Shown piece after piece: positions 38,506 to 50,395 of a stretch of DNA of 64,000 bases (its first letter is position 1; the number at the start of each line of letters is the position of its first letter). The notes under the pieces were generated by a model, which was given only the letters and a program-made list of their open reading frames with translations, did not search any database and was not told the origin of the DNA. Source of the DNA: Ophiodon elongatus (taxonomy: Eukaryota; Chordata; Actinopteri; Perciformes; Hexagrammidae); contig JACSYO010000566.1 of the NCBI GenBank assembly GCA_016806645.1, positions 1,134,001 to 1,198,000 of the forward strand, written 5' to 3'. A program made the position numbers and the translations under genes.

Positions 38506-38987
38506 CAGTGGTGGAATGTATAAGTACATTTAATCAAATACTGCACTTTAGAAAGATCCTTATTCAGAGCAGCAAATATTGTACTTTTGACTCACTACAT
38601 TCTTTTACAGCTATAGTAACTAGTTACTTTGCAGAATGATATTTTTCACACAAAAACAAAATTTGAGCTCATAAAATACAAATTAGTTTTATACTTTAAA
38701 ATACCTAATACAATTAAAAAAATTGCTCCACCACTACAACATTAAAATGTTGCTTATACGTACTCTAAATGCATTCGTGAAAATATTCTAGTATTATAAT
38801 AAACTTTAAAGTGATTTAACACACAAGCGTCATTTCCTGCATTATGAGTCCTTTTGTTGCTATTATTACTTTTGTACTATTATTTAAGTGATATTTTGAA
38901 TGCAGTACTTGTACAGTCCCTGTGACGATGGAGTATGGGGTGTTGCTTTGAGTTAAGCAAAGGATCTGAGTACTTCTTACAACACTG
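38506..38987 (+). mobile_element. Degraded non-autonomous DNA transposon, CAGTGGTGGAA family
   Basis: The left end CAGTGGTGGAATGTA and the right end GTACTTCTTACAACACTG correspond to the CAGTGGTGGAA / TTCCACCACTG termini of a very common fish repeat rich in AAGTA/TACTT words. Internal blocks in family order include GCAAATATTGTACTTTTGAC, TAGTTACTTTGCAG, TTGCTCCACCACTACAAC, TTTTGAATGCAGTACTTGTAC and AAGGATCTGAGTACTTC. The copy spans nearly full length but is diverged, and I see no target-site duplication. The hAT-type classification is from memory. Confidence 0.65.
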
Positions 38988-39065
38988 AAATGCATTGTGG
39001 AAATAATAGCATATTGTGTGTGTCTCTTTTTGCATGTGAAGGCGTGTTGATTGCCAGTGTTTATT

Positions 39066-39093
39066 TGTGTGTGTGTGTGTGTGTGTGTGTGTG
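39066..39093 (+). repeat. (GT)n microsatellite
   Basis: Pure GT run just downstream of the CAGTGGTGGAA-family element. Confidence 0.96.
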
Positions 39094-39909
39094 ACACCTG
39101 ACCATAGTTCATCGGTCCATCTGTTGTGGAGGAACTAACAGGCTGCGTCTTCTGTCACATGGTGGATCTGATGTAGAGCTCACATCCTGCGGTCTTACAG
39201 CTCCGGCTTGTTCTTACCTCTGGAGTCAGCGAAAAATGCTGAACACTTGGGTTTTTCTTCACTGCCCACTTTGCGAATGCACAATTGTGTTTTATATCGA
39301 CGGAATCAAATGGTATATAATGCTAAAGGGTATGTCTGCTTTATGAATACTTTTCTGTTTGAAATAAAATTAACTATATTCCTTTAAGTTCAATATGTAT
39401 GCTAAAACTGTTATTTAATATTTATTTTGTATATATCTTAAGTGCCAGGAGCACACCAAATCAGCTCTGCATGTTCAAGACAGAAAAATATCAAGCTCAA
39501 ATGAACTATGTGTAGGTTGAATCAATATTGTGTTATATCAATGGGCAATTAGTGCAACAATCTTTATTTACATGAAAATGTCACTGACATGAAGTTGCTG
39601 ACACTCAATTTGAAATGTATCTTTTAATTGAGTCGATTCTCCCAAAAAAAACGACAGCTCACCATTTTCTTTCAACAAATGGCCAAAAATATACATTCTG
39701 ACAACAAAGTCCTCTGATGGCCTTAAGATTTATGACTCTTGTCTATTGTGAGAAAAGGAGGTAATAGCATGACATTGTAGAGCCACGATGTGGATGGATG
39801 TCAAAACAAAATGTCAGATTATGACATGGGAGACTGTCACCATGCACAATTGTTCTCGTAAATTATCCAAGTGGTTATTATTTCAATTTCACAAGTGTCC
39901 TATACATTT

Positions 39910-39985
39910 TACCCAAACCATGATTTTGACCAAGTTTTTGTGCTTAAACCTGACCAACCCTTAACCACAGAGTTGTCAGAGAGAA
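39910..39985 (-). repeat. Short relic of the same repeat family, inverted
   Basis: Reads ACCCAAACCATGATTTTGAC, CAAGTTTTTGTGCTTAAACC and CCCTTAACCACAGAGTTGTC. It is the reverse complement of the left part of the 9393-9815 family and extends that family's outer flank. Confidence 0.45.
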
Positions 39986-40335
39986 ATATTGTTTTATTTG
40001 TGCAAAGATAGTGAGACACACTAGGATGTCATTATGCTGGTAGAGGCATTCAATTATGAGACACTTACAGAATATGTTGTTCTGGATGGCAATTACTTAC
40101 AACGTACTTTACTGTTGCATCTGTTCTTTAAATTGTCAACACTCTTATAACTGGATACTCTTTTGGAATGGGTGACAGTTGTCTTGGTCTGTTTGTGCTG
40201 TTTATATTTTTAACCCAGTTAAATGGAAAAATACAATTCTTATTTAATTCAGTGGTGCTAAAATCTAAAAGAGAGAGATCTAGCTTTAAAACAAATAAAC
40301 AATAAATATGCCTAGAAAGGTGAAGCAAACAGTAT

Positions 40336-40359
40336 TTTACTGTTTACTGTTTACTGTTA
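40336..40359 (+). repeat. Three copies of TTTACTG
   Basis: Short 7-bp tandem repeat; about three copies. Confidence 0.75.
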
Positions 40360-41355
40360 CCCACATAAAAAAGACAAACCTTTAAATTTCCCTAAACATG
40401 TTTTATGCAAATCAGACGCGCTTCAAAGCCATATTGGCTTTTTTTCATTCTAATTTCCATTTTTAATTGACATTTTTATATGTTATTACAAAATTTCAAG
40501 TGAGTTAGAGTTGAGCACAGCCTGCCAGCCGGCGTAGGCAGTATTCAAAATTCATCTTCAAACAACTCGATCACCTCAATCTATGGAGTCCCCAGTGATG
40601 AGGGACCTGGCCTTCAGGCTGTATTATTCTATTATAGAGCAGCTCATGAAAAAAACAACTTCCTCTCTGCTCATCCCCAAAATAAGATTTCAATTGATTA
40701 AGTGCCACGGTTGGAAAGGAGCCTCATCAGATTTGACCAAAGTCTCTCAGCGTGTTGCCACAGCTCCAAATGGGTGGAGTTGTGAGAAAGTCTGTGAGTG
40801 GGAAGATAAATGTACAGAGAGGGAAAGAAGGAAGGAGAGGAGGAGTATGAATGTATAGTGAAATGTGCAAAGATAGAAAGGAGGAGACAGAGGAGAATGT
40901 AGGGGAGAGGTGGAAGCAGCAGCGTGATGGATGTTTGGGAGGATGTGGCGGCAATGGAGGGGTGTAGAAAGGAAAAAGCAAGACCGAGAGATTTCTGCCC
41001 GATCTGCAGCATAATCATCCAATGTGTCTCCATCTGGCTTGGCAAAGACATCATTAAGAAAACCCGAGGTCGTCTGGGTTCATGGAGCCGCCGAGGCCCA
41101 GCCTCACTCCCTTCCCTCCTGCCACTCAATTTGTATAATTTACCTCCATTTCGAGTGTCTTTTGAAAAGAACCTGTTTGACCCCTAATGTGGAGGAGTCA
41201 AAAAGTTGTGTCTAAATGAAATGGATGGCTGAGAGACTCCCTGCGAGTGCGTGGCCAGTCAATAGCCTGGCAGGGAGATGCTGATGCTGATTCTAGTAGA
41301 TGGCAGCACTTCGGAGGAGTTGTTTAGGTATGCAGGATGAGCAAGAGAGGCCCAC

Positions 41356-41387
41356 GGAGAGAGAGAGAGAGAGAGAGAGAAAGAGAC
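41356..41387 (+). repeat. (GA)n microsatellite
   Basis: GA tract with an AA interruption near its end. Confidence 0.95.
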
Positions 41388-44300
41388 AAGAGAGGTGGTG
41401 ATGGAGGAAAATGAAAAGTTGAAGTGTGCCCTTCCCTGAGGTGATTTGTACAAGTGACCCCAGATTGAAGGAATGCTCAGTGGCATGCGTACTCTTCTGC
41501 AAAAAGGCGCGCGTTCTGTTTATGTTTCATATTTCGTCGTGATGAGGCTGCACTCTAAGGGATGGAGGGATTGGAGGAACAGAGGGGGTGGGAGACTATG
41601 GTGCAGTGGAGGAGTGATTACCCGGCGTGGAGCTGAGGGATGAGAGCCGAGCAGGTATTTTATTTTGTCAATTGGAGTGTGCAAATGGAAATGTCAGAGC
41701 GGCCGGAAAACTAATGAATCTGATAGGAGAGATGCCACCTCTCTTGCTGAATGCCTGATCAATTGCCATTGTCTTCTGCGGGCGCTGATGTTTTTCGTTG
41801 TTATGTTTTGATGGTTTTCTCTGCCTGGCCTGGCTGTTTGCGGTGAAGAGTTTGATGGCAAACTTTGAGTCAAGGAAATAAAGGAATCGATCCAAGACGG
41901 GAATCAATGCTTTCATCTGTTACTTACAAGTCTGGGCCTGTGAAAAGTGATTTTGGATTAGAGTTTCCTAACTCGGTAAGCAAAGTAAACAAACAAAAGA
42001 GCCCCCGAACGATTTGCCTCTGCCCAGATCACAGTTAAGAACATCAATTTGGGCTCTTTTATTTCCACATTTCTATTTAGTGACAGATACATGCTGATAC
42101 TGAAATTCCCTAATGGCAGTAACAGAAAAAAAGTTGTCTCACTTCAATTAAGCAAGCGATTTTCATAACCTTAGAGCGTTTTTGTGCATTAGTGACACAA
42201 AATGACAGTTGTGTTTAGTTTAAATTTAGACTGACAATGATCTAGCGCGTCGGGGCTCTGTGCTTGTTCGCTCACAATTTCTAGTTGCTTGATGAGTGCT
42301 GCAAAGACTGCAAGCGTCGCACGGGATGAAAAGAAGAAACCCTGCATTTGCACTATTCTATTTTGACAAGCAGGCTAATTTCTGCCGAGGGTCATCAATA
42401 TTTCTGACACTTCAGTGGTGGCATAAATATAGAATGAATGTCCCTTTGTTGTGCTCGGGGAGCTACATGCCTCCAAGCATCAACAAAAATCACTTGGATC
42501 TGATTGTTACCTTGTTCAGTCAGTCAACGAGACTGTCACCGGTCCCTCCGGAGTCTGTCTGCTTTCAATATCATGCATCATAAACAATATCCAATTTGGA
42601 CTATTGAACTATGAAAATACACTGCGCGAGCGAGGGAGGGAAATGACAAGAAATCATCCAGCTGTATGAGTGATGAGTAAAAGTACTGGTTTGTGGTTTG
42701 GGGTAAGACAATCTTTGTGGGGGAAAACAACATGATGGTTTAATGCTGAAAAAAAGGTCCATCACTTGAAACAGTGTGTTGTTGAATCTTACCTTTAGAA
42801 TAAAGGTATCCATTCGTTTGGCTGCCCACCTGAATCACACACTGATTTGGCTTCGGTTGAGTTGTATCAAAGTACCTCTATCTGTCTCCTGACTGCTGTG
42901 GGCTTAAGACCTCTTTGTTCTAAGAGCGGTCCCACTCCTTTGATTGAATCCCCCCTCATTACCTCCGTTCCCTCTTGATTTCGTTCAGGCTCAACAGCAC
43001 CTCTCACGTCTTTTCCCCCCACCTTGCTAATCCTCCGAACGGTGACTGGCACTTGCTCAACCTTCACAACCTCCCTTTGAAGCCCGCGGGGCGGACTGGG
43101 CAGCCAGCGTCTCCCGGCTCCAAAGCGAAAGCCCATCGAGACAGAAATAGTAATTTCTTCAAATCAAGAGGCAGCGAAGACTTCCACTAACGGCCTGCAG
43201 GACTAAGAGCGAGGAGCCAGGCCCTCGTTATCGCCCATGTTCTTTTGGACACACTTCAGAGGGCTGAGGAAAGCTGTCTCTTTTGACAGAAGAGACAGGG
43301 CTTACAAATGGTACAGATCTCTACAGCCAGAGAGTACATAAATAGGGCTTTTCGTCATATTCATTTATTTTTTAGTTCTTTTCTCCAGACATTTTTCTTT
43401 ACTGATTTCAACATGTTCAGCAGAAGGCCCTCACAAAACTCCTGTATGGGGTAGCTTTCCCCAGTGAGAGAAAAATGTTTTAACATGGCCTCAAGAGCGA
43501 ATAATTTGTTATTGGGACAATAATAAATGTGATGGTATTCCACAGCCTGCTGCTAATTCAACCATTACCATAATACAATTTAATAGGTCACTCAGTTTCT
43601 TTTATTTCATGGATGAACAGCTTTCAGTCAGTAGAAACATCATTTTGGATGCGTACATTATGAAGGAGAACAGATTGCCTGACTGTTAACTACCCCATTC
43701 TCTTCATTTCAATTGCAAATAATCTGGATAGATAATTTATGTAAAACACAATTATCATCAATATGAAACGGCCATTCAGTTTCACCGTTATCTAAGCTAA
43801 ACTGGTGGATTTGTCTTATCTGGAGATGAGAGGAAACAGCAAACAGAAGAACAAATATCAACAGAGAGAAGGACAGAAAGAGAAAAGGGAATCTATCAAA
43901 AAGATAATGAAGATCAAACACAGGCCTTTGGTTATTGTTATTCTAGTTTCCAGGGAAGCGTGTAATGAACTGAAGCAATATGGTTGTTTTGTATAACCTT
44001 ACTGCGAGCCGCATGCTGCTCCACAGTGTGTGGAATCACACAGAGCCGCCATCCACACATACCAGGGGGTTGGGAGGATGATTGATGGTGCACCACAGCT
44101 ATTTGTGTGTTCATTTTGAGAGCAAGTTAAAAATTCCGGTATAAATAGCTCTAACAGATGGCAGGAGACGCATACAAAGACATCGTTTTCCTTAAGCTTG
44201 ATTAGCGCGAAAACCTGCGCGTGGGCCAAAACTGATGAGTATTGTGTGTGTAAATATAATTTCTGTTTGCTCAGGTATGAACAGTAATTTGACACATAAG

Positions 44301-44798
44301 AGGGAGAGGTACAGTGCTTAATCTGTACTGATGTGTTCCTCCGCTGAATGGTCCTCATGAGCCTCGGCCCCCGTCAAATTAAAATCCATCCCTCTGTCCA
44401 TCCAACGTCATTACATCAAAGAATAAGGCCTCTCATTATGATGAAGGAGACACACAGCTATTTTATTTAGGCCATTGACCCCTTTTGCTGCAGCATTCCT
44501 ATCATACACAATACTCTCTGGAGCGTAGCAAAGGACTGCGATGCTGAAATGTAGTTCAGAAAACTGACAACATTTTTTGCATTTTCTGAGATAAAGAAGT
44601 GATAAAGAATACCCGAGGAATAGTTGTACATTGAGGAGGAGTGAAAAGGAGCCAGTAAAGTTTTTTCCACCAAAAGGTTTTCCACCAGATGCGGATAATC
44701 TTTTGAGGGTAATACAACTCTTCTTGTTAGATTTATTGCCAGATTGCTTCTTTTTTTTTTGGCATCTCTGGCATGTAAGATCAAGATTAACAAGACAA

Positions 44799-44818
44799 TA
44801 AATAAATAAATAAATAAA
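44799..44818 (+). repeat. (AATA)n tetranucleotide tract
   Basis: About five copies of an AAAT-type unit. Confidence 0.9.
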
Positions 44819-45168
44819 AGACAAACCAATCTTACAAAGAACCAATCCAAATTTATTTTGGAATACACTAAGCAAAAATAGCAAAAAGATAAATTCAACC
44901 AAACATTTCTGACATTTAATTTAATCACATGATCATGGGAAATTATTATCTAAACACTAAAATGTATTAAATGGTATACATTGATACTGAAACAGTTTTA
45001 GTCAGTCATTGAGGTTATTTTATAGATATAGGCAAAATATTTCAATTAGATTCAGAACTCACTCTGGTGGAAACTGGTCATACAGTTAAATATCTCAATT
45101 TAATTTTAGAGTGCCTTTATTCTGACTTATGAGGATTTTGACAGGTTTCATTTCATAGTTATAATATG

Positions 45169-45426
45169 CTTAAAGGTCCAGTGAAAAGCATTTAGGTGGA
45201 TCTATTGGATGAATTCTTTCACCTTTTTAATTTAATCACCTAAAAATAAGAATTAATGCGTTTTCAATACCTCAATACCGCACAAACCAAACACTGTCCC
45301 TACATAGGGACAGTCGTGTTTTTATGCCAGCCACAGTAGTTCTCCTACACGCTTGGCACACAGCTGGTTGCAATCCGCAACCTCACTGCTAGATGCCTTA
45401 AGATTACACACAATGCACCTTTCAAG
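45169..45426. mobile_element. Non-autonomous DNA transposon copy, TTAAAGGTCCAGTG family
   Basis: Starts CTTAAAGGTCCAGTG and ends with ACACAATGCACCTTTCAAG, an imperfect inverted terminus. Inside are the blocks CCTAAAAATAAGAATTAATG, CAAACCAAACACTG, CTACATAGGGA and GTTGCAATCCGCAACCTCAC, which I recognise from the abundant teleost repeat beginning TTAAAGGTCCAGTGTGTAGG. The copy is diverged and internally shortened. Confidence 0.6.
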
Positions 45427-45427
45427 G

Positions 45428-45870
45428 GGCAAAATTGGAGCATTTGAATTTCTTCTCAACAGCTCTCAACATGTCAATCGGCGAGCCATCGGCTCGTAGA
45501 CAACAGTGCTGACAGTGTACCTGAACGGGGAACCAGAGGATGGGTGCTACGCTTCCACGCCGACACTATCTGCATTGGTGGCGTTATTAACTGTAACAAA
45601 CGTATGAGAGCGTTGCAGAGCAGTGCAGAGCAGAGCAACGGTCCTGAGCTACCCAGTGGGCCACACTTGAACATGAACTAACTTGCACTTAAAGCATGTG
45701 CAGCCGGCCCGGCTATGTCAACTAAGCACGGAAAAGCTCGGATAACAACACACAAACAGGGAGAGTGGCTTCATTCTGTGCTCAGGTACACATTACGCTA
45801 TATCTTTACATCGCAGAATTTTTTTTGCTGCTACATTAATGTTCAGAATGTTAAATACAGCTACTTTAAG
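45428..45870. repeat. Second teleost interspersed repeat abutting the TTAAAGGTCC element
   Basis: Moderately GC-rich, CpG-containing block with family-like segments: CAGCCGGCCCGGCTATGTCA, GCACGGAAAAGCTCGGATAA, GGGAGAGTGGCTTCATTCTG, CATTACGCTATATCTTTACA, and an end reading CAGCTACTTTAAGG. Its right end is itself an approximate inverse of the CTTAAAGG left end at 45169, so the 45169-45870 interval may be one 0.7-kb element rather than two adjacent ones. Confidence 0.45.
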
Positions 45871-46096
45871 GTGGGTCCTCAGTTTTAAATCAACTACTGT
45901 ACAGCTGCCATTGAAATGCTGTTTGAGTGCAGATCATGGTCTTTACTCATGTTGCCTCATTTACAGATGATAGATGATTTCATCCAGAATTAACAAATGG
46001 AAGAGGAGAATTAATAGGATCGTCAGCTTGAATTAGTCAAGCCACATTTGTAGAATGAAGCCCTAGCCATTCTAGCTGACAGAAAAATACAAGGGT

Positions 46097-46162
46097 TTAT
46101 CATTAAAGTATTTTAACATTAAAAGGGTGCACCCTTTTAATGTTAAAATACTTTAATGATAA
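46097..46162. repeat. Perfect 66-bp palindrome (33-bp arms, no spacer)
   Basis: The left arm 46097-46129 starts TTATCATTAAAG and ends AAAAGGGTG; the right arm 46130-46162 is its exact reverse complement, starting CACCCTTTT. Every base pairs, and pairing stops at the first flanking base on each side (46096 T versus 46163 G). No loop is present. It could be a minimal palindromic transposon remnant or an inverted duplication. Confidence 0.97.
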
Positions 46163-49100
46163 GGCTGGTGCAGTAGAATTTCCATTTTTTTCTTTTTCAG
46201 TTTATCTTTTATTTCTTTTTGGATGTATTGTGGCCAGTCTGTGTTAACACCTCACTGTCAACAGAAACACAAATTATTATTTTTTCCTGTCATACTGTTA
46301 TCTGTTATCCCCCAAATATTTTCTTGCTTATTATTATCGTGACCAAAATGCTTAATTTTGTTATCTGCTCTCTGAAAAGCTGCAATTTTTTAATTGCTGC
46401 AAAGAGTAAAACTCTGAAAACAACAGTAACAAGCAAAGACAATATGGTACTGAAGTGGCATTAATGAGACACCATCATATTTTTTATGTAACCTACTTTT
46501 TACTAAACGTTCTTGCACACAAAACTTTTTCTAATTTCCCATCATTTTCCATGTCCTCCATTGCAACTCTCCCCTGGTTATATAAAACTGTGACAGTTGG
46601 CACAGATGCTCTATCAATTTGGCCAGTGCATAATTACCAATGAGTAAATTGGCATTTATTCATGCTTTCACAAATATTAGTTATATGGGCATTCATTATT
46701 TCAAAAAGCCCTGGAGACTGACTTTAAAGTTGTAACCCGCATGAACAACTATTATCCAACTCTTCTTCAAACCTTCCATCTGCCCGCTGCAGGTCGTTTT
46801 ACAGATGGTTCTGAGTGAAACATTAGCCTGCAGTAAAAAGGTGGTACTTACACAGAGACTATAACTGTAGGTGGCTCTTCCACCATTTCCCAACAAGACA
46901 TTAATGTTCGGTGATGATTAATGCGGGCTGCCATGAATATCGATGGCCTCTGTAGCGCTAATGACTCTGATAGGAGCGCTGGTGCATCTGTGTCATAAGG
47001 TTGACGATGCTTTATAAAAATCTACGAAGAAAAGGGTGTTTCTCCATGTCCTTGCTTGTTAGGCACACGCTCCTCTCCTTTTTCCCCCAATCCCAATGCA
47101 TCATTAATGTGAGCACATGCATGTGAATAACTCATTAGTGCCTGCATCGATCGGCTGCATGCCCACTTCATAGAGGAAACGAACAAAGGGAGGCAGCAAT
47201 CAATCAGTGGCTCAGGAAACCAATCATCTATTTGTGAATGGGTCTTTCAATTAGCAGGAAAGCCCTCTGTGTTGTAATATCATTTCCACATTCAATCCAG
47301 GTTCATATTTTACTGTGGTTCAAGACTTATTGACCCGTATTCATCAGTATGGTTGGACGACTTTCTCTTTTATACGTGGAATTTCAGTGATGTCATGCAA
47401 GTTGTGAATCATAAGAAATATGTAAATGCAAAAAGCAACACTGTCAGTGCAGGAAATGGAAATGCAAGTGACTAATAGCAGCTGTATTTTGGTGGGATAT
47501 GTCATAGTATTCAAAATCTTTGGGCGGACTTGGAAGATAATTTCTGGATTCAGTTGGTTATAATAACGTAGACATTCCTTATTTACAAGTGTAAGTCATT
47601 TTATTTTATTACAACCTAACAGATACTTTCCCTGTATGTAAATGAGTTTGCATGCACGTGGATGTGTGTGCATACTCATGTGGTTATGTCTATGCACTAC
47701 AGAGGCTTAGGGAAAAAAGCTTTTTTTTAGCTGCACGTTGGAGTCGCCTTGGGATTGATGGTTATGGAAATGGAGACAAGAAGAAGCCAGACAGATCAGA
47801 AAGGCCCATACACAAATGGCTTTTGACTGGTTGCTCTCTGACGAGCCGTACCAAATCCAGTGTGACATTCTGTCTCTACTTTTCAGGAAATACACAGCAA
47901 TGCATGTTCAGAATAGCGATGTGCCTGGCAAATTCTGGCTCGCTGATACGTGGTGTGTATGAAGAATGTACCTGTCATCGAAAGTAACCTCAGCTTCGGT
48001 GTAAACACATCAGAGGGTGATAAGACACGAAACAACCTACAATGCTGCATCAGAATTGTTTTATTTATATAGGTTCACCATCATTTTTTTCTGTCATATG
48101 ACTCCAAGAGGCAAATCCATTTATATTCCGTCATGAAAGCAATCCTTGCTTTGTTATTGCAATCAATAGGTCATCCATTTGTTCTTCCAATAGCTGGCTA
48201 TAAACGCCTCTTAAAAGCAGGCAATGGCATTAAACATAGTGCTGGTAGCAGGATTGTAAATCCATGTTGACATTTCACTTTTCATTTGAATTTAGTAGCC
48301 TGTAGCTACACTGGCTGACCTGCAGTACGTGGAAGTTTGTAACTTTAATAAGCTGATAATTCAAACATATAAAAGTGCCTGTAGCAGCTTGATCATTGTT
48401 TGCTCTCTGCAGCCCTAACAGTACTATAGAATTTTTTAAATCTTATCTCAGCGAGAGGGGAATTTAAATATTTAATTGTAGTAGAAAAAGGGAAGAAAAA
48501 GAACATTTAGTATTAAATCAGGGTGTTGTCAGAATAAGACTATTATTAATATGAGCTGAACCATCTCATACAAAGTGAGTAAATAGTACCTCCCCACCTG
48601 CTCTAGGAAATTAGTGAAAGAGTAGAAGAGCATTGAACTAAATCATCTGAGTAATACTATAAAATGTAAGATGGCTCACAAATTTACATTTCCTGTAATA
48701 CTTTTTTTTTCATATAATAATCCAAAAAGAAAATTACCTGACAGTCACTGACTTAATGGCTGCCTTTTGTTAAAAATTAAATAAATAAATGCACTATTGA
48801 ACTTGCACCTCCCACTGTTGGATTGCACCTTAGAATATCAGGCCCCCTGACAATGATCCTTGCAAAATTAAAATGAATATGTAACCAGTAGGAACACCTT
48901 TCTAAAAGCCTTCACAGAGCATGCTTTTATATCTGCCTCAGAGCAGATGGCTTTTTTGAATAGAACAAGGTGGTTTTAATATTTGAAATATTTGAAGATT
49001 CAGCGAGAAACATAATTTCTCATTCCTCACTGCGGATTAAATGGTGGCAGCTCACTGGTTCTTTTCATGTGGGATTTAAGTTAAATCCAGAGGTTTTTTT

Positions 49101-50389
49101 TCTAATATAGGTTGCTTTGAATGTACAAATTCAAACCCCCAAAAAAGCTATCACCCAAACTCAAAATGCATGCCAGTAGATGTCTCTCTCCCCGCTCTCA
49201 TCGGCGGGGAGAGAGACAGAGACAGAGAGAGAGAGAAAAGCGGGAGAAAAGAACAAGATGGAGGAAATGCATGAGATTGGGACAGACGGCAGGAGAGATG
49301 AGTTACTGGCTATCATTCAGCTTATTCACTCAAGTATGTCATTAAATCATGAGTTGTAAAAAAAAAAAAGGAAAAAAAAGGAAGGACAAATATGGCAAGA
49401 TTTGGTGAACTCATTTAGTGGCTTCCTCCTCTGCTTTCATGTTGTTTCTCCGAGCACGCCGACTGAGAGAGATTGAATTCTGCTACATCTCTGTCTAACC
49501 TTGAATTTATGTTTGCATGTTTTTTGTTTTATATATGTGGGTATGTATCTGCCAAGCTGCCTTGTGCATCCGTATTTGTGCCCGCATTTGCAAAGAGACA
49601 GACTCGTTCTGACCTGAGCGGTACCTGAAGAGCACACTGCGTCATATTTTAACTCCCTTTGTCTATGACAGATGGCTCGGCTCTAAAAGCCTCTGTCCAT
49701 GGTGCTGAAAGCTGGCCTGATGTATGAGCGTCAGGGCCTGTTTGATAAATCCACCATGTCACTCTGCCTCTGACAGCCATTCATCATGCTTGGCTTTCTC
49801 ATGTGAAATGTTCTGTGTGCTGGATAATTCAGTAAGACAAATAAAATGGGAGTCCTAAAGCTTCGACTCGACTCAGTCCCACCATGCGTTGACTTTTCAG
49901 TACTGTACTTTATCTCCCTGTCATAGGGACGCTGTGTCCCTGCTTAAGCACAGGCAGCAGCAGCTGTAGCTGTATCACAGTGACTATATTCAGACCAGCT
50001 GAAGGACGAACATGTTCTTAATGAGGCGGCTAATGAGTTCTGTTCTTTTGTTGCTGTTTTTTTCGTTTTTTTCTTCTCAGGGTTAGGACGACCATACAAC
50101 CGTTCAGCTGAAGTCTCCTGACTTTTCCCCCGTGGCCTGCCTCGAAAAGACTCCGTCTGTACTACTTAGTTATTATCAATATTGTGTTTTACATGCGTGC
50201 AGTTAAAATGTCACATATAAAACTCATTAAACAGTATACATTACCCCATGTTGGATGACGGCTAAAATAAAAGTAGTATAATTATAATACCATGCATTGT
50301 GCTTTGGAATGAATCCAGTGCATTCTGACAAATATGAGAATAAAGAAAAGGCAAAAACTAGGCAATTGTTTGTAAAAGAAACAATGACA
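46163..50389. other. Non-coding, no gene recognised
   Basis: Unique-looking DNA between the 66-bp palindrome and the lrrn3 unit. It holds the stem-loop at 49.2 kb. Segments near 46920-47000 and 47100-47200 are free of repeats and simple sequence and could be regulatory, but nothing shows it directly. Confidence 0.6.
49181..49218. repeat. Perfect 15-bp stem-loop with 8-base loop
   Basis: TGTCTCTCTCCCCGC (49181-49195) pairs exactly with GCGGGGAGAGAGACA (49204-49218) around an 8-base loop. The right arm runs into a GA-rich simple repeat. The stem is too short for a typical miRNA hairpin. Confidence 0.9.
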
Positions 50390-50395
50390 TTTATT
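50390..50395 (-). terminator. Possible lrrn3 polyadenylation signal (AATAAA on minus strand)
   Basis: Canonical AATAAA on the minus strand about 1.16 kb past the lrrn3 stop, giving a 3' UTR of ordinary length for a neuronal gene. Only the hexamer supports it. Confidence 0.25.

Larger units (their letters stand above)
39986..45168. other. Non-coding, no gene recognised
   Basis: Purine-rich plus-strand segment at about 40800-41000, a GA tract at 41.36 kb and an AATA tract at 44.8 kb. Two overlapping 150-160-codon minus-strand frames near 44.4-44.9 kb run through AT-rich simple sequence and are not convincing. Confidence 0.65.

Noticed and set aside
40698..41129. 143-codon minus-strand frame rich in Ser, Leu and Pro
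   Set aside because: Comes from a purine-rich plus strand; three minus frames are open at once, which indicates composition rather than coding.
44411..44928. Two overlapping minus-strand frames of 163 and 153 codons
   Set aside because: They occupy the same DNA in different frames and run through poly-A and AATA simple sequence, producing artificial hydrophobic stretches.
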